From contig CAZMSO010000044.1 in NCBI GenBank assembly GCA_964568975.1, positions 1-24,854 of the forward strand: 24,854 bases of DNA. Reading direction: 5' to 3'. The stretch is from CAZADA01 sp964568975 (GTDB taxonomy: Bacteria; Pseudomonadota; Alphaproteobacteria; Caulobacterales; Maricaulaceae). Below the pieces are notes generated by a model, which was given only the letters and a program-made list of their open reading frames with translations, was not told the origin of the DNA and did no database searches. Shown in pieces: positions 1 through 9,033 of this stretch. Positions within the stretch are counted from its first letter, which is position 1, and every line of letters starts with the position of its first letter. Both the position numbers and the translations under genes were made by a program.

Positions 1-80
1 GCGGGCCCGTCTCAAGCGCCGCCGCCTCGTGCGCGCTGCGCCAGCTCACGACCGCGCGCCCAGCGTCTCTCGCGAGGGAG

Positions 81-100
81 GCGTCCGTCACGAGGGACGC
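81..100. other. Short perfect hairpin in the gene-free left edge
   Basis: Six-base arms GCGTCC and GGACGC flank an eight-base loop. No T-run follows, so it is not a convincing intrinsic terminator. The first 218 bases otherwise contain no reading frame with a believable start, ribosome binding site or recognisable product; the overlapping arginine-rich frames look like GC-rich noise. Confidence 0.25.
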
Positions 101-218
101 GGCGGCGCGACTCACAGTGGGATTCAGACGCGCTTGGGATCGCGGCGCCGCGGCGAACAACCTTCTGTCGACCGCGCGGATCGTATAGTGCTGCGCGAAC
201 ACCGGAACGGAGGCGTGC

Positions 219-1793
219 ATGACGCGATGGATGGCGGGGGCGGCGGCGTTGATGATCGCGGCGGCGGCGCTGTGCGTGCCGGCGCTCTACAACGGCCAAC
301 CCTTCCTCTTTCCAGACACCGCGGGGTATGTGCGGTCTGTGGATTTCGCCATCGTGAAGCTGATTTCACCCAAGCTCGCGACGGAATGGGCCCGCGGCGC
401 CGCCTACAGCGCCGCAGGCGCGGAGACAGCCGCAGCGCGCCCCCTCCCCGATGGCGACGCGGCCGCGCCGCCCGTTGAGGACGACCGCAATGTGTGGCGC
501 GGGCGATCGGTGTATTACGGCGCTTTGGCCTATCTCGGCTATGTGCTCGGCGGGTTTTGGCCCACCATCGTCGTGCATGGCCTGCTGCTGGCGTTTACGG
601 CGTCGCTGTTTTTGCGCCATGGCCTCGGCCTGAGGTCGAGCGAACGCGGCGCCGTGCTGGCGGCGGCGGCGGCGCTGACGCCGGCGGGGGCGTATGTCTG
701 TTATGTCACGGCTGATGTGCTTGGCGGCGTCGCGCTGATGGCCGTGGCGAGCGTGTTTGCGTTTCACCGGCGCATGAGCCGGCTTGAGATCGTCAGCGCC
801 GGCCTGATCATCGCGTTTTGCGGCGCGACGCACATGGCGACCTTAGGGACGCTCCTCCTCGTGACGGCGGGCGGCGCCGTGCTTGTGACCGTGCGCGCGG
901 GCGGCGGCGGGCTGATGCGCCGCCACACGCCCACAGCCGTGATCGGGGCTGCGCTCATGGCCGCCATCGCCGCAGACGCCGCCTCAGGGCTCGCGGTAAA
1001 GACGCTTGTGGGGCGTGCGCCGCTCACCCTGCCGTTCGCTATGGCTCAACTGGTGGAGGACGGTCCCGGCGCGCGGTTGATGCAAGAACGGTGTCACGAG
1101 TTGGACTTTGCGGTGTGCGCCTTCACGCACGTGCTGCCCATGGACGACTCAAACATGTTTTTGTTCAGCCGAAATAAAGACGAAGGCGTCATCAAAGTTG
1201 CGGATGCCGCCATGCAGCGTGCGATTGTCGATGAACAATTCGCATTCTTGCTGGAGGTCATCAAGACGTACCCCGTGGATACGCTGCGCGTGGCGCTCGA
1301 CAATTGGTGGACGCAGCTGAACATGTTCGAGATCAATGAGTTCAATTATGTACCCGTTCAGATTGAATTCTTCGACGACGAACAACTCCCCGACACCTTG
1401 TATGCGCGCTTAATCGCCACGCCGGCTTACAATGGCGACGTGCCCACGGGCGTGGCCTCGGTCGTGTTCACGGCGATGTTTTGGCCAAGCATGGCGGGCT
1501 TGCTGGCGGCCCTCGCGATGACGGCGGCGCGGCGGCCATTGGCGTTGCGGAGTTTGGACATTGGGCTGTTGATGGTGGTCGGCGGCGTGGCGGTCAACGC
1601 AGCGGTGTGCGGGATTATTGCGGGCCCCTATGACCGGTTTGGCGGGCGCGCCGCTTGGGCGGTCCCTGTCGTGGCCATGGCGGGGGCGGTCGCGTTGTGG
1701 CGTGACGGCTGGGGCGCGCGGGTGCGCCAGGCCTTAGGGCTCGGCGCGCGCGGCGGCGACGCCGCTGCGCCGGCGCTGGGCGCTGAGGCGTAG
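219..1793 (+). CDS. Polytopic membrane protein, possibly GT-C-like, function unknown
   Basis: A 524-residue integral membrane protein that I recognise only as an uncharacterised type. The ATG is preceded by GGAGG at 209-213 with a 5-base gap. Hydrophobic segments lie near residues 5-24, 103-132, 145-183, 190-225, 238-257, 411-436, 447-470 and 476-494. A large hydrophilic loop spans about 260-405. The first loop after TM1 carries NGQPFLFPDTAGY (25-37), followed later by GRSVYYG (95-101), and YDRFGGRAAW (471-480) opens the last membrane segment. An acidic residue in the first extracytoplasmic loop and a large soluble loop recall GT-C-fold glycosyltransferases, but this is inference only. A GC hairpin (1805-1817) follows the stop. 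It does not appear functionally tied to metG, which starts 151 bases later. Confidence 0.85.
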   Translation: MTRWMAGAAALMIAAAALCVPALYNGQPFLFPDTAGYVRSVDFAIVKLISPKLATEWARGAAYSAAGAETAAARPLPDGDAAAPPVEDDRNVWRGRSVYYGALAYLGYVLGGFWPTIVVHGLLLAFTASLFLRHGLGLRSSERGAVLAAAAALTPAGAYVCYVTADVLGGVALMAVASVFAFHRRMSRLEIVSAGLIIAFCGATHMATLGTLLLVTAGGAVLVTVRAGGGGLMRRHTPTAVIGAALMAAIAADAASGLAVKTLVGRAPLTLPFAMAQLVEDGPGARLMQERCHELDFAVCAFTHVLPMDDSNMFLFSRNKDEGVIKVADAAMQRAIVDEQFAFLLEVIKTYPVDTLRVALDNWWTQLNMFEINEFNYVPVQIEFFDDEQLPDTLYARLIATPAYNGDVPTGVASVVFTAMFWPSMAGLLAALAMTAARRPLALRSLDIGLLMVVGGVAVNAAVCGIIAGPYDRFGGRAAWAVPVVAMAGAVALWRDGWGARVRQALGLGARGGDAAAPALGAEA

Positions 1794-1944
1794 CGCGCGC
1801 TGCAGCCGCCGGGCGGCGGGCGGATTATCGGCGCCGCGAGCGCACGCGGTGGGACTGCGCGATTGATTCCGCTCGCTGGGCGCCCGATGGTCGCGCGTCT
1901 TCTCGTTCGCTCGCAGGCCGCGGGCGTGTGCGCATGCGATTCCC

Positions 1945-3675
1945 ATGGCCCGGATCCTCATCACCTCGGCGTTGCCGTACATCAATGGCGTCAAGCATTT
2001 GGGCAATCTCGCCGGCTCGATGCTGCCGGCCGACGTTTATGCGCGCTTTCAGCGGCTGCGCGGGCATGAGGTGCTGTACATTTGCGCCACCGATGAACAC
2101 GGCACGCCCGCAGAACTCGCCGCCGCCGCGGCCGGCCAAGACGTCGCCTCGTATTGCGCCGAACAGCATGAGATCCAAAAACGCGCGGGCTCGCGGTTTT
2201 CGCTTTCCTATGATTGGTTCGGCCGCTCGTCGAACCCGCCCAATCACGCCCTCACCCAGCATTTCGCGCACCAGCTTGAGCAGGCCGGCCTCATCGAGGA
2301 GCGCACCTCGCGCCAAGTCTATTCGATCGACGACGCGCGCTTCCTGCCGGACCGCTATGTGGAGGGGAGGTGCCCCCATTGCGGCTATGAGAAAGCGCGC
2401 GGCGATCAGTGCGACAATTGCGGGCGCTTGCTCGATCCCGTGGATCTGATTGATCCCTACTCGGCCGTGTCGGGCTCGCGCGCGCTGGAGGTCCGCGACA
2501 CCGCCCACCTCTTCTTGCTGCAAGAGCGGATGCAAGAGCGCGTGCGCGCCTGGGTCGACGCCGCGCAGGACTGGCCGCCCTTGGCGCGCTCCATTGCATA
2601 CAAATGGTTGGATGAGGGGCTGAAAGACCGCGCCATCACCCGCGATCTTTCATGGGGGGTGCGGGTGGCCGCGCCGGACGGGACGGCGCGCACGGGCTTT
2701 GACCACAAAGTGTTTTACGTCTGGTTCGACGCCCCCATTGAGTATATCGGGGCCACGGTGGAATGGGCGGACGCGACGGGCCAAGACGACGCGGCCTGGG
2801 AGCGCTGGTGGCGGACCGACAAAGGCGCGGACGATGTCCGCTACGTCCAGTTTATGGGCAAGGACAATGTCGCCTTCCACACGGTCAGCTTTCCCATCAC
2901 GATCCTTGGGTCGGGCGAACCATGGAAGCTCGTTGATCAGTTGAAAGCGTTCAATTGGGTGACCTGGTATGGCGGCAAATTCTCCACCAGTCAGAAACGC
3001 GGCGTGTTTATGGACCAGGCGCTGGAGCTTTTGCCGGGCGACTATTGGCGCTGGTATCTCACCGCCAACGCGCCGGAGGGCTCAGACGCCGCCTTCACCT
3101 GGGAGCACTTCCAAACGACCGTGAACGCCGACCTCGCTAATGTGCTGGGTAACTTCGTCAATCGCATCACCAAGTTCACCGCCTCCAAATTCGACGCCCG
3201 CGTCCCGGAAGCGGGCGAGGACGGCGCGGATGAAGCGTGGCTCGCGGGCGAGCTGAGGACGCGCCTTACCGCTCTCATCGCCCATTATGAGGCCATGGAG
3301 TTCCGCAAAGCCGCTGCGGAGACCCGCGCGCTGTGGGCGTTGGGCAATGAGTATTTGACCCGCGCCGAGCCGTGGACACGGTTTAAGACGGACCCCGACG
3401 CCGCCGCGGTCGGCGTGCGCGTAGGGCTCAACCTCGTGGCGCTGTTTGGGATTATCGCCCAGCCTATCATTCCTGAAGCCGCCGCCACCATCCTTGACGC
3501 CCTCGGCGCGCCGGAGGCGAACCGGCGCTGGCCGGACCCGGGGGATCCGGGCTTGCTGTCTGCGTTGCCGGCGGGCCTGGAGATTGCGCCGCCGCCGGTT
3601 CTGTTCAAAAAAGTCGAGGACGAGGATGTGAGCGCGTGGATGGCCCGCTTCGGCGGAGAGGAGCAGCCGGCGTGA
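1945..3675 (+). CDS. metG: Methionyl-tRNA synthetase
   Basis: Charges tRNA-Met with methionine in the cytosol, for both initiation and elongation. The 576-residue product has the class I signature PYINGVKHLGN at residues 11-21 (HIGH equivalent HLGN). It has a zinc knuckle with C143-x2-C146 and C156-x2-C159, and the KMSKS-equivalent KFSTS at 345-349 followed by QKRG. The conserved block FYVWFDAPIEYIGAT lies between them. There is no C-terminal EMAP/Trbp111-like dimerisation domain, so this is the short form. The ATG has no clear Shine-Dalgarno sequence, but the protein begins right at the conserved ARILITSALPY block, so the start is secure. The stop overlaps the start of the RidA-family gene, implying co-transcription. 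Confidence 0.98.
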   Translation: MARILITSALPYINGVKHLGNLAGSMLPADVYARFQRLRGHEVLYICATDEHGTPAELAAAAAGQDVASYCAEQHEIQKRAGSRFSLSYDWFGRSSNPPNHALTQHFAHQLEQAGLIEERTSRQVYSIDDARFLPDRYVEGRCPHCGYEKARGDQCDNCGRLLDPVDLIDPYSAVSGSRALEVRDTAHLFLLQERMQERVRAWVDAAQDWPPLARSIAYKWLDEGLKDRAITRDLSWGVRVAAPDGTARTGFDHKVFYVWFDAPIEYIGATVEWADATGQDDAAWERWWRTDKGADDVRYVQFMGKDNVAFHTVSFPITILGSGEPWKLVDQLKAFNWVTWYGGKFSTSQKRGVFMDQALELLPGDYWRWYLTANAPEGSDAAFTWEHFQTTVNADLANVLGNFVNRITKFTASKFDARVPEAGEDGADEAWLAGELRTRLTALIAHYEAMEFRKAAAETRALWALGNEYLTRAEPWTRFKTDPDAAAVGVRVGLNLVALFGIIAQPIIPEAAATILDALGAPEANRRWPDPGDPGLLSALPAGLEIAPPPVLFKKVEDEDVSAWMARFGGEEQPA

Positions 3676-4091
3676 GTGATGAGGTGATGATGCCCGCAGC
3701 CGACGCCGTGCGGGAGCGGGCGTTCTCGCGCACGCCGTGGGAGTCCCAAGTGGGTTACGCGCGCGCGGTGCGGGCGGGGCCGTTGGTGTGGGTGTCGGGC
3801 TGCGCGCCGGTGCGCGCGGACGGCTCGGTCTACGCGCCGCGGGATCCGGAATCCCAAGCCCGGCGTTGCCTTGATGTGGTGGGCGACGCGTTGGCGGCCG
3901 TCGGGGGCGATCTGTCGCACGTCGTGCGCACCCGCATGTTTGTCACCGACATCCGGCTGTGGGAGGCGTTCGGCCGCGCCCACCGGGCGTGTTTCGGCGA
4001 GCACCCGCCGGCGACCTCCATGGTCGAAGTCGCCCAGCTTATCGACCCCGCCATGATGATCGAAATCGAAGCCGACGCCTATCTGGGGTGA
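3672..4091 (+). CDS. RidA (YjgF/YER057c/UK114) family protein
   Basis: A 139-residue protein of the RidA family, whose best-known members hydrolyse reactive enamine/imine intermediates released by PLP enzymes; others have unknown substrates. Visible family features are the GPLVWVSGCAPV strand, VVRTRMFVTDI containing the conserved arginine, and the C-terminal ATSMVEVAQLIDPAMMIEIEADA block. I chose the GTG at 3672, which overlaps the metG stop as GTGA and has GGAGAGGAG about 8 bases upstream; ATGs at 3687 and 3690 are alternatives. The N-terminus is a little longer than in classical RidA. The overlap indicates translational coupling to metG. The exact substrate cannot be inferred. Confidence 0.9.
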   Translation: MSDEVMMPAADAVRERAFSRTPWESQVGYARAVRAGPLVWVSGCAPVRADGSVYAPRDPESQARRCLDVVGDALAAVGGDLSHVVRTRMFVTDIRLWEAFGRAHRACFGEHPPATSMVEVAQLIDPAMMIEIEADAYLG

Positions 4092-4243
4092 CGGAGGTTG
4101 GGCCGCGCGCCGCACGGCCGCGCGCGAGCGCCGATGGCGCGCGCGAACGCCTCGACCCAAGGCGCGGGGCGCGGCATGATTGGCCGCGACACACGCGCGG
4201 CGACCACGCCCCTCGCGCCCGCGCACAAGGAGGAGACGCGACC

Positions 4244-5074
4244 ATGGCCGTCACTGACGCCCCCGAAGCCCCAAACATCGCACCGATCACAGCGTCGGCG
4301 ACCACGCCGGACGCATCCGACGCGGCGGTGAAGGACCAAGTCTCGCCCGAGGAATGGACACTGCGCCAAGAGCTGGCCGCGGCTTACCGCGCGTTTGCGC
4401 ATTTCGGCTGGGATGATCTGATCTTCACACATCTCTCCGCGCGCATTCCCGGGCCGGAGCACCATTTCCTGCTCAACCCCTATGACCTCACCTTCGATGA
4501 AATCACCGCCTCCAACCTCGTTAAGGTTGATACTGAAGGCAATCCGGTGATGGCGACGCGCCATCCCACCAACCCCGCCGGCTTCGTGATCCACTCCGCG
4601 CTGCACATGGCCCGCGAAGACGCCAAATGCGTCATGCATTTGCACACCATCGCCGGCCAAGCCGTCTCCGCCCAAGCCGAGGGGCTTTCGCCAACCTGTC
4701 AAACCGCGATCATCGCCATGGCCAAGGGCGTGGCGTATCACGATTATGAAGGCGTGGCGGTCGACCTTGATGAACGCCAGCGGCTCGTGGCGGATCTTGG
4801 CGACAACGCTGTGATGATCTTGCGCAATCACGGCCATCTCACGGTCGGGGAAACCGTCGCGGACGCGTTTATGCTGATGTACTTCCTGGAGCGCGCCTGC
4901 CAGGTGCAAGTCGCGGCGCAAGCCGGCGGCGCAGCGCTGAACACGCCGCCGCCAGCCTCGGTGGAGACGGTCAGCGCCCAAGTGGCCGCCGGGTTCTCCC
5001 TGCTGAGCCAAGCGCTGTCATGGCCGGCGGTTTATCGCAAAATGACGCGGCTTTATCCGGATCTTTTGAGTTAA
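4244..5074 (+). CDS. Class II aldolase/adducin domain protein
   Basis: A 276-residue protein with a roughly 30-residue Ala/Pro/Thr-rich leader and a full class II aldolase/adducin domain. The predicted zinc-site histidines are in MHLHT (H132, H134) and RNHGHLTVG (H196 or H198). DLTFDEITASNLVKVD and FVIHSALHMAREDAKC are typical of the uncharacterised adducin-like branch. Aligning by eye with L-fuculose-phosphate aldolase, the catalytic glutamate of its PSSEWRFH motif is replaced by glycine in NPAGFVIH, so classical retro-aldol chemistry is doubtful. The ATG is well supported by AAGGAGGAG just upstream. It lies 152 bases after the RidA-family gene, so it may have its own promoter. The substrate is unknown. 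Confidence 0.92.
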   Translation: MAVTDAPEAPNIAPITASATTPDASDAAVKDQVSPEEWTLRQELAAAYRAFAHFGWDDLIFTHLSARIPGPEHHFLLNPYDLTFDEITASNLVKVDTEGNPVMATRHPTNPAGFVIHSALHMAREDAKCVMHLHTIAGQAVSAQAEGLSPTCQTAIIAMAKGVAYHDYEGVAVDLDERQRLVADLGDNAVMILRNHGHLTVGETVADAFMLMYFLERACQVQVAAQAGGAALNTPPPASVETVSAQVAAGFSLLSQALSWPAVYRKMTRLYPDLLS

Positions 5075-5132
5075 CCGGCGACTGGCGCGCGCGACGGCGC
5101 AAGGCGGCGTCGAGGGGGTGCGGAGGCGCGTG

Positions 5133-5711
5133 ATGCGAAGCACAACCACATTGATCATCGCAGCGGCGGTGATCATGGCCTGCTCACAGGCTGATCGGGA
5201 GATCGAGGACGCTCCGGCCGACGCAGAACCGGCGGCGGCGCCCGTCGTCGATCCGCGGGGGGCGCGGCTGGCCGCTCTGCCCGCGCCTTACAACGCCGCG
5301 GACCTCGCCAATGGAGCGCGGCTCTACCGGCGGTGCAGCAATTGCCACATGATCGCGCCCGAGGGCCGGGCGCTGGTCGGGCCCAATCTCTATGGCGTGT
5401 TCGAGCGCCGCGTCGGCGCGGGCGCCGGCTTTCAGTACTCCCAAGCCTTGCAGGAGGCCGATTTCGTGTGGACGCCGGAGCGGCTGGACGCCTGGCTCAC
5501 CAGTCCGCGCGACGTCCTTCCCGGCAACCGGATGGCGTTTGCGGGCGTGCCCGACCGCAATGACCGGCGCGACATCATCGCCCACATACTCATTGAAAGC
5601 GGCTTTCGCGGCGCGGACGATCAGACCGACGGCGACACGCCGGCGGAGGCGGCGGTCGCCGAGCCGGCGGCGGACGGCTACACCGTTATTGAGCCGGAGG
5701 CGGCCGACTGA
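5133..5711 (+). CDS. Class I cytochrome c, possibly lipid-anchored
   Basis: A 192-residue exported monohaem cytochrome c. The N-terminal signal is followed by IMAC, an imperfect lipobox with candidate lipid-bearing Cys17; an acidic Ala/Pro linker then leads to the haem domain. The haem-binding site is C68-S-N-C71-H72, GPNLYGVF is typical of class I cytochromes, and M134 in GNRMAF is the likely sixth ligand. An acidic Ala-rich tail of about 30 residues follows the domain. I chose ATG 5133 because GGAGG (5122-5126) sits 6 bases upstream; a GTG at 5118 would add five residues. It should act as a periplasmic electron carrier. The lipid anchor is uncertain because Met at lipobox position -2 is unusual. 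Confidence 0.93.
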   Translation: MRSTTTLIIAAAVIMACSQADREIEDAPADAEPAAAPVVDPRGARLAALPAPYNAADLANGARLYRRCSNCHMIAPEGRALVGPNLYGVFERRVGAGAGFQYSQALQEADFVWTPERLDAWLTSPRDVLPGNRMAFAGVPDRNDRRDIIAHILIESGFRGADDQTDGDTPAEAAVAEPAADGYTVIEPEAAD

Positions 5712-5729
5712 CACGGTGGCCCTGTGGCG

Positions 5730-5750
5730 GGCGGCGCGCCGCGCGCCGCC
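5730..5750. terminator. Strong GC hairpin between convergent genes
   Basis: Perfect nine-base arms GGCGGCGCG and CGCGCCGCC with a three-base loop lie 19 bases after the cytochrome c stop and upstream (in plus coordinates) of the RND gene's end. The symmetry would allow it to work on both strands. There is no T-run, so termination is inferred from position and stem strength only. Confidence 0.4.
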
Positions 5751-5874
5751 GCCGAGCCTCCGCGAATGGCGGCCTTTCGTCCCGGCGCCGACCCGGCGAC
5801 GCCTCCAACAGCGTCAAGACGCGCTGCTTGGTTCGCGATGACGCCCGGGGATCATACGCAGACTGAGGACGCGC

Positions 5875-8800
5875 TTAGCCGCGCCGCGCCGCCGCGCCGG
5901 CGGTGTTGGGAACGCCCGCTGGCGCATCCTCAGCCGGTCCGGACGCGGCTTCATAGGCGTCAATTTGCTTCGCGACCCAGCCGGGCGGGCGCGTAAAGCG
6001 CCCCACGGCGTCATAGAACGCCGGCACAATGATCAGTGTAAAGAGCGTCGCGACCAGCACGCCGGCGAATATCACCACCCCAATCGTGATGCGGCTTTCC
6101 GCACCGGCGTCTGTGGCGAGCACCAGGGGCAACGCGCCAATCGCGGTCGACACGCCCGTCATGACAATCGGGCGGAACCGCGTGTCCGCGGCCTCCAGCA
6201 CCGCCTCGCGCACGCTGCGGCCTTCCGCGCGCAGCTGGTTGGCGAACTCCACAATGAGGATGCCGTTCTTTGCAGCGAGACCAATGAGGACGACGAGCCC
6301 GATCTGGCTGTAAATGTTGAGGCTTGAGCCCATCACATGGAGCCCGAAAAGCCCGCCGGCGACCGCTAACGGCACCGTCAGCATAATCACGAGTGGATTG
6401 ATTAAGCTCTCAAATTGCGCCGCCAACACCAGAAAGACAATGACAAGCGCCATGGCGAGGGCGAATTGGAGCGCGCCGCTCGCCTCCTCTAAATCCTTCG
6501 CCGCGCCCAAAAACTCATAGCTGAGACTGGGCGCGAGACCGATGCGCGCAGCCTCCTCAAACCACGCTTTCGCCTCGCCGAGGCTGTAGCCTTCCGCCAA
6601 GGTCGCGGTGATGGTCACCGCGCGCAAGCGGTTGACGCGGGTGCGGATCGGGGCTTCGCCCACCTCCTCCAAGGTGACGAGGCTGGCCAGCGGGATGAGC
6701 CGGCCTGTGTCGGCGGAGCGCACGAAAATGTTCTCCAAATCCGTCGGCGAGCGGCGATCCTCCAACCGGTTTTGGATGCGCACATTGTACTCCTCCCCAT
6801 TGCGCGGGAAGGTCGTCACCAACAGCGAGCCCAGCTGGGCCTCCAGAGCGCGGCCAATAGTTTCGCTCGACACACCAAGGGATGCAGCCCGCTCGCGATC
6901 CACACTGACAATCAAGCGCGGCGACGTCGGCTCATAATCCTTGCGCACCCGCTGCAAGGACGGGTTTTCGCGAGCGAGCGCCATGATGTCTTCCGCCGCG
7001 GCGTCCAAGGTGGCGTAATCCGGCCCCTGAATGACGAACTCAATCCCATCCCCATCGCCGCCGCCGCCCAAGGCCGACCGCATGCCGGCGAACACGCGCA
7101 GGCCCGTCACCTCGCCCAAGCGCCGGTTCACTTCACCCAGAATCTCAAGGCCGCCGCGTTCGCGCTCGCTCCAGGGCGTGAGCACTAGGATGCCGAAGCC
7201 CGTGTTGTAGCCCGTGCCGCCAAAACCCGGCACGCGCACCAAAGCGAGCGAGGCCTCGCCATTCTCGACATACTCCAGCAGGATTTGTTCAACCTGTTCG
7301 GCCTGCTCGACAGTGTAATCAAAGCCAGCGCCGGGCGGCGCTTGGAAGCCCATGCGGATCGCGCCGCGATCCTCCGGCGGCACGACCTCGCTGTCTAAAT
7401 GCCCATAAAACCACACAGACGCGCCAGCCGCCGCCACAAGCACCACCGACAGCGCCGCCGGCCGACCCAAAGTCAACCGCAGCGCGCCGACATAGCCGCG
7501 TTGGCACGCGCCCACCACCGTGTCCATGATGCGCGCGGGCAACGCCCGCTCCGTCGCCGGCCTTAAGAGCTTGGAACACATCATCGGCGAGAGCGTGAGC
7601 GCCACAAAACTCGAAATGACGACCGCCCCCGCCACCGTCAGAGCAAGCTCCAGAAAGACCCGACCCACATAGCCCGGCAAGAAAGTCAGCGGCGCAAACA
7701 CCGCCACAATCACCGCCGTGGTCGCTACGACGGCGAAAAACACTTGGTTCGCGCCGCGATCGGCCGCGACTAAAGGCGGCTCGCCCAGATCCACGCGCCG
7801 CTGAATGTTCTCCAGAACCACAATGGAATCATCAACCACCAGGCCGATCGCCAATATCATGGCGAGCAAAGTCAGGATGTTGATGGAAAAACCAAAAACC
7901 GACAGCACCACAAAGACGCCGATGATCGACACCGGCGCCACCACCGACGGCACCACCGCCGCGCGCGCCGAGCCCAAAAAGAGATAAATCACCGCGACCA
8001 CCAAAACGAACGCGATGGCGAGCGTCACCCACACTTCTTTGATCGCTTCGTCGATGAAGACGGTGCCGTCAAACGCCACCTCAATGCGCATGCCCTCAGG
8101 CAGCGTGCGGTTGATGCGCGCGACCTCCGCCTTGACCCGCCGGCCCACCTCTAAGGTGTTGGCCTGAGACTGGCGCACGACGCCAAGGCCCACCCGCGTC
8201 TCGCCATTGCCACGAAACAAAGCGCGGCGCTCTTCCGGGCCGAGATAGACATCGGCGACCTCGCTTAGGCGCACCACATGGCCGTCCTCGGTGGAGCCGA
8301 CGGGCAAACGCTCAAAGGCTTCCGGAGAATCATAGCCCCGGTCGACCCGCACCCCGAGATCCGCCAGCTCGGATTCAATCTCGCCCGCCGGCAGCTCCAC
8401 ATTCTGGGCGCGCAACGCCTGTTCGACATCATCAACCGTGAGCCCGCGCGCGGCCAAAGCCCGCCGGTCCAGCTCCACACGCATGGCGTAATCCTGGCCG
8501 CCGCCGACCACAACGAAGCTCACCCCGTCAATCACGGACAACCGGTCTGTGACGAAGCGGCGCGCGTAATCAGAGAGCTCCGTCACCGACAGCTCATCGC
8601 TGATGAGGCTGAACCACATCACGGGGCGTGCGTCGGGGTCTTGCTTGCGCACCCGCGGCGCCTCCACCTCATCCGGCAAGCGCCCGGCCACACGCGAGAC
8701 CGCGTCGCGCACGTCGTTGGACGCCGCATCCAAATCGCGGTCGAGGCGGAAAGTGATGTTGATGCTCGAGCGGCCGTCGCGGGACTGCGACGTGATGGTG

Positions 8801-9033
8801 TCCACGCCATCGACGCCGGAGAGCTGGTCTTCAATCACTTGCGTGACGCGGTTTTCAACGACTTCCGCGTTTGCGCCCACATACTCCGTGTCCACCGACA
8901 CGATCGGCGGGTCCACATCCGGCAATTCCCGCAGGGGCAAGCCCGCGCCCGCAATCAAACCGAACACGACAATCAGCGCGCTCGCGACCGCCGCCAGCAC
9001 GGGGCGGCGCACAGCGATCCCGGCGAGCGTCAC
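5875..9033 (-). CDS. RND efflux transporter, inner-membrane HAE1-type permease
   Basis: A 1052-residue proton-driven multidrug or amphiphile efflux pump subunit of the AcrB/MexF type, working as an inner-membrane trimer. The N-terminus (GIAVRRPVLAAVASALIVVFG) is the standard TM1. The TM4 proton-relay pair is present in VVDDSIVV (D401, D402) and the TM10 lysine in GLAAKNGILIVEFANQ (K922). Family blocks such as LPDVDPPIVSV and LSPMMCSKLL are also present, and length is normal for a full permease. Its GTG start overlaps the stop of the membrane fusion gene as GTGA, so the two are translationally coupled. Substrate range cannot be inferred. No dedicated regulator is adjacent. Confidence 0.97.
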   Translation of the reverse strand: MTLAGIAVRRPVLAAVASALIVVFGLIAGAGLPLRELPDVDPPIVSVDTEYVGANAEVVENRVTQVIEDQLSGVDGVDTITSQSRDGRSSINITFRLDRDLDAASNDVRDAVSRVAGRLPDEVEAPRVRKQDPDARPVMWFSLISDELSVTELSDYARRFVTDRLSVIDGVSFVVVGGGQDYAMRVELDRRALAARGLTVDDVEQALRAQNVELPAGEIESELADLGVRVDRGYDSPEAFERLPVGSTEDGHVVRLSEVADVYLGPEERRALFRGNGETRVGLGVVRQSQANTLEVGRRVKAEVARINRTLPEGMRIEVAFDGTVFIDEAIKEVWVTLAIAFVLVVAVIYLFLGSARAAVVPSVVAPVSIIGVFVVLSVFGFSINILTLLAMILAIGLVVDDSIVVLENIQRRVDLGEPPLVAADRGANQVFFAVVATTAVIVAVFAPLTFLPGYVGRVFLELALTVAGAVVISSFVALTLSPMMCSKLLRPATERALPARIMDTVVGACQRGYVGALRLTLGRPAALSVVLVAAAGASVWFYGHLDSEVVPPEDRGAIRMGFQAPPGAGFDYTVEQAEQVEQILLEYVENGEASLALVRVPGFGGTGYNTGFGILVLTPWSERERGGLEILGEVNRRLGEVTGLRVFAGMRSALGGGGDGDGIEFVIQGPDYATLDAAAEDIMALARENPSLQRVRKDYEPTSPRLIVSVDRERAASLGVSSETIGRALEAQLGSLLVTTFPRNGEEYNVRIQNRLEDRRSPTDLENIFVRSADTGRLIPLASLVTLEEVGEAPIRTRVNRLRAVTITATLAEGYSLGEAKAWFEEAARIGLAPSLSYEFLGAAKDLEEASGALQFALAMALVIVFLVLAAQFESLINPLVIMLTVPLAVAGGLFGLHVMGSSLNIYSQIGLVVLIGLAAKNGILIVEFANQLRAEGRSVREAVLEAADTRFRPIVMTGVSTAIGALPLVLATDAGAESRITIGVVIFAGVLVATLFTLIIVPAFYDAVGRFTRPPGWVAKQIDAYEAASGPAEDAPAGVPNTAGAAARRG

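Noticed and set aside
3285..5011. Two minus-strand open frames of more than 300 codons opposite metG, the RidA-family gene and the aldolase-fold gene
   Set aside because: Each is antisense to a recognised protein, with no domain or plausible start.
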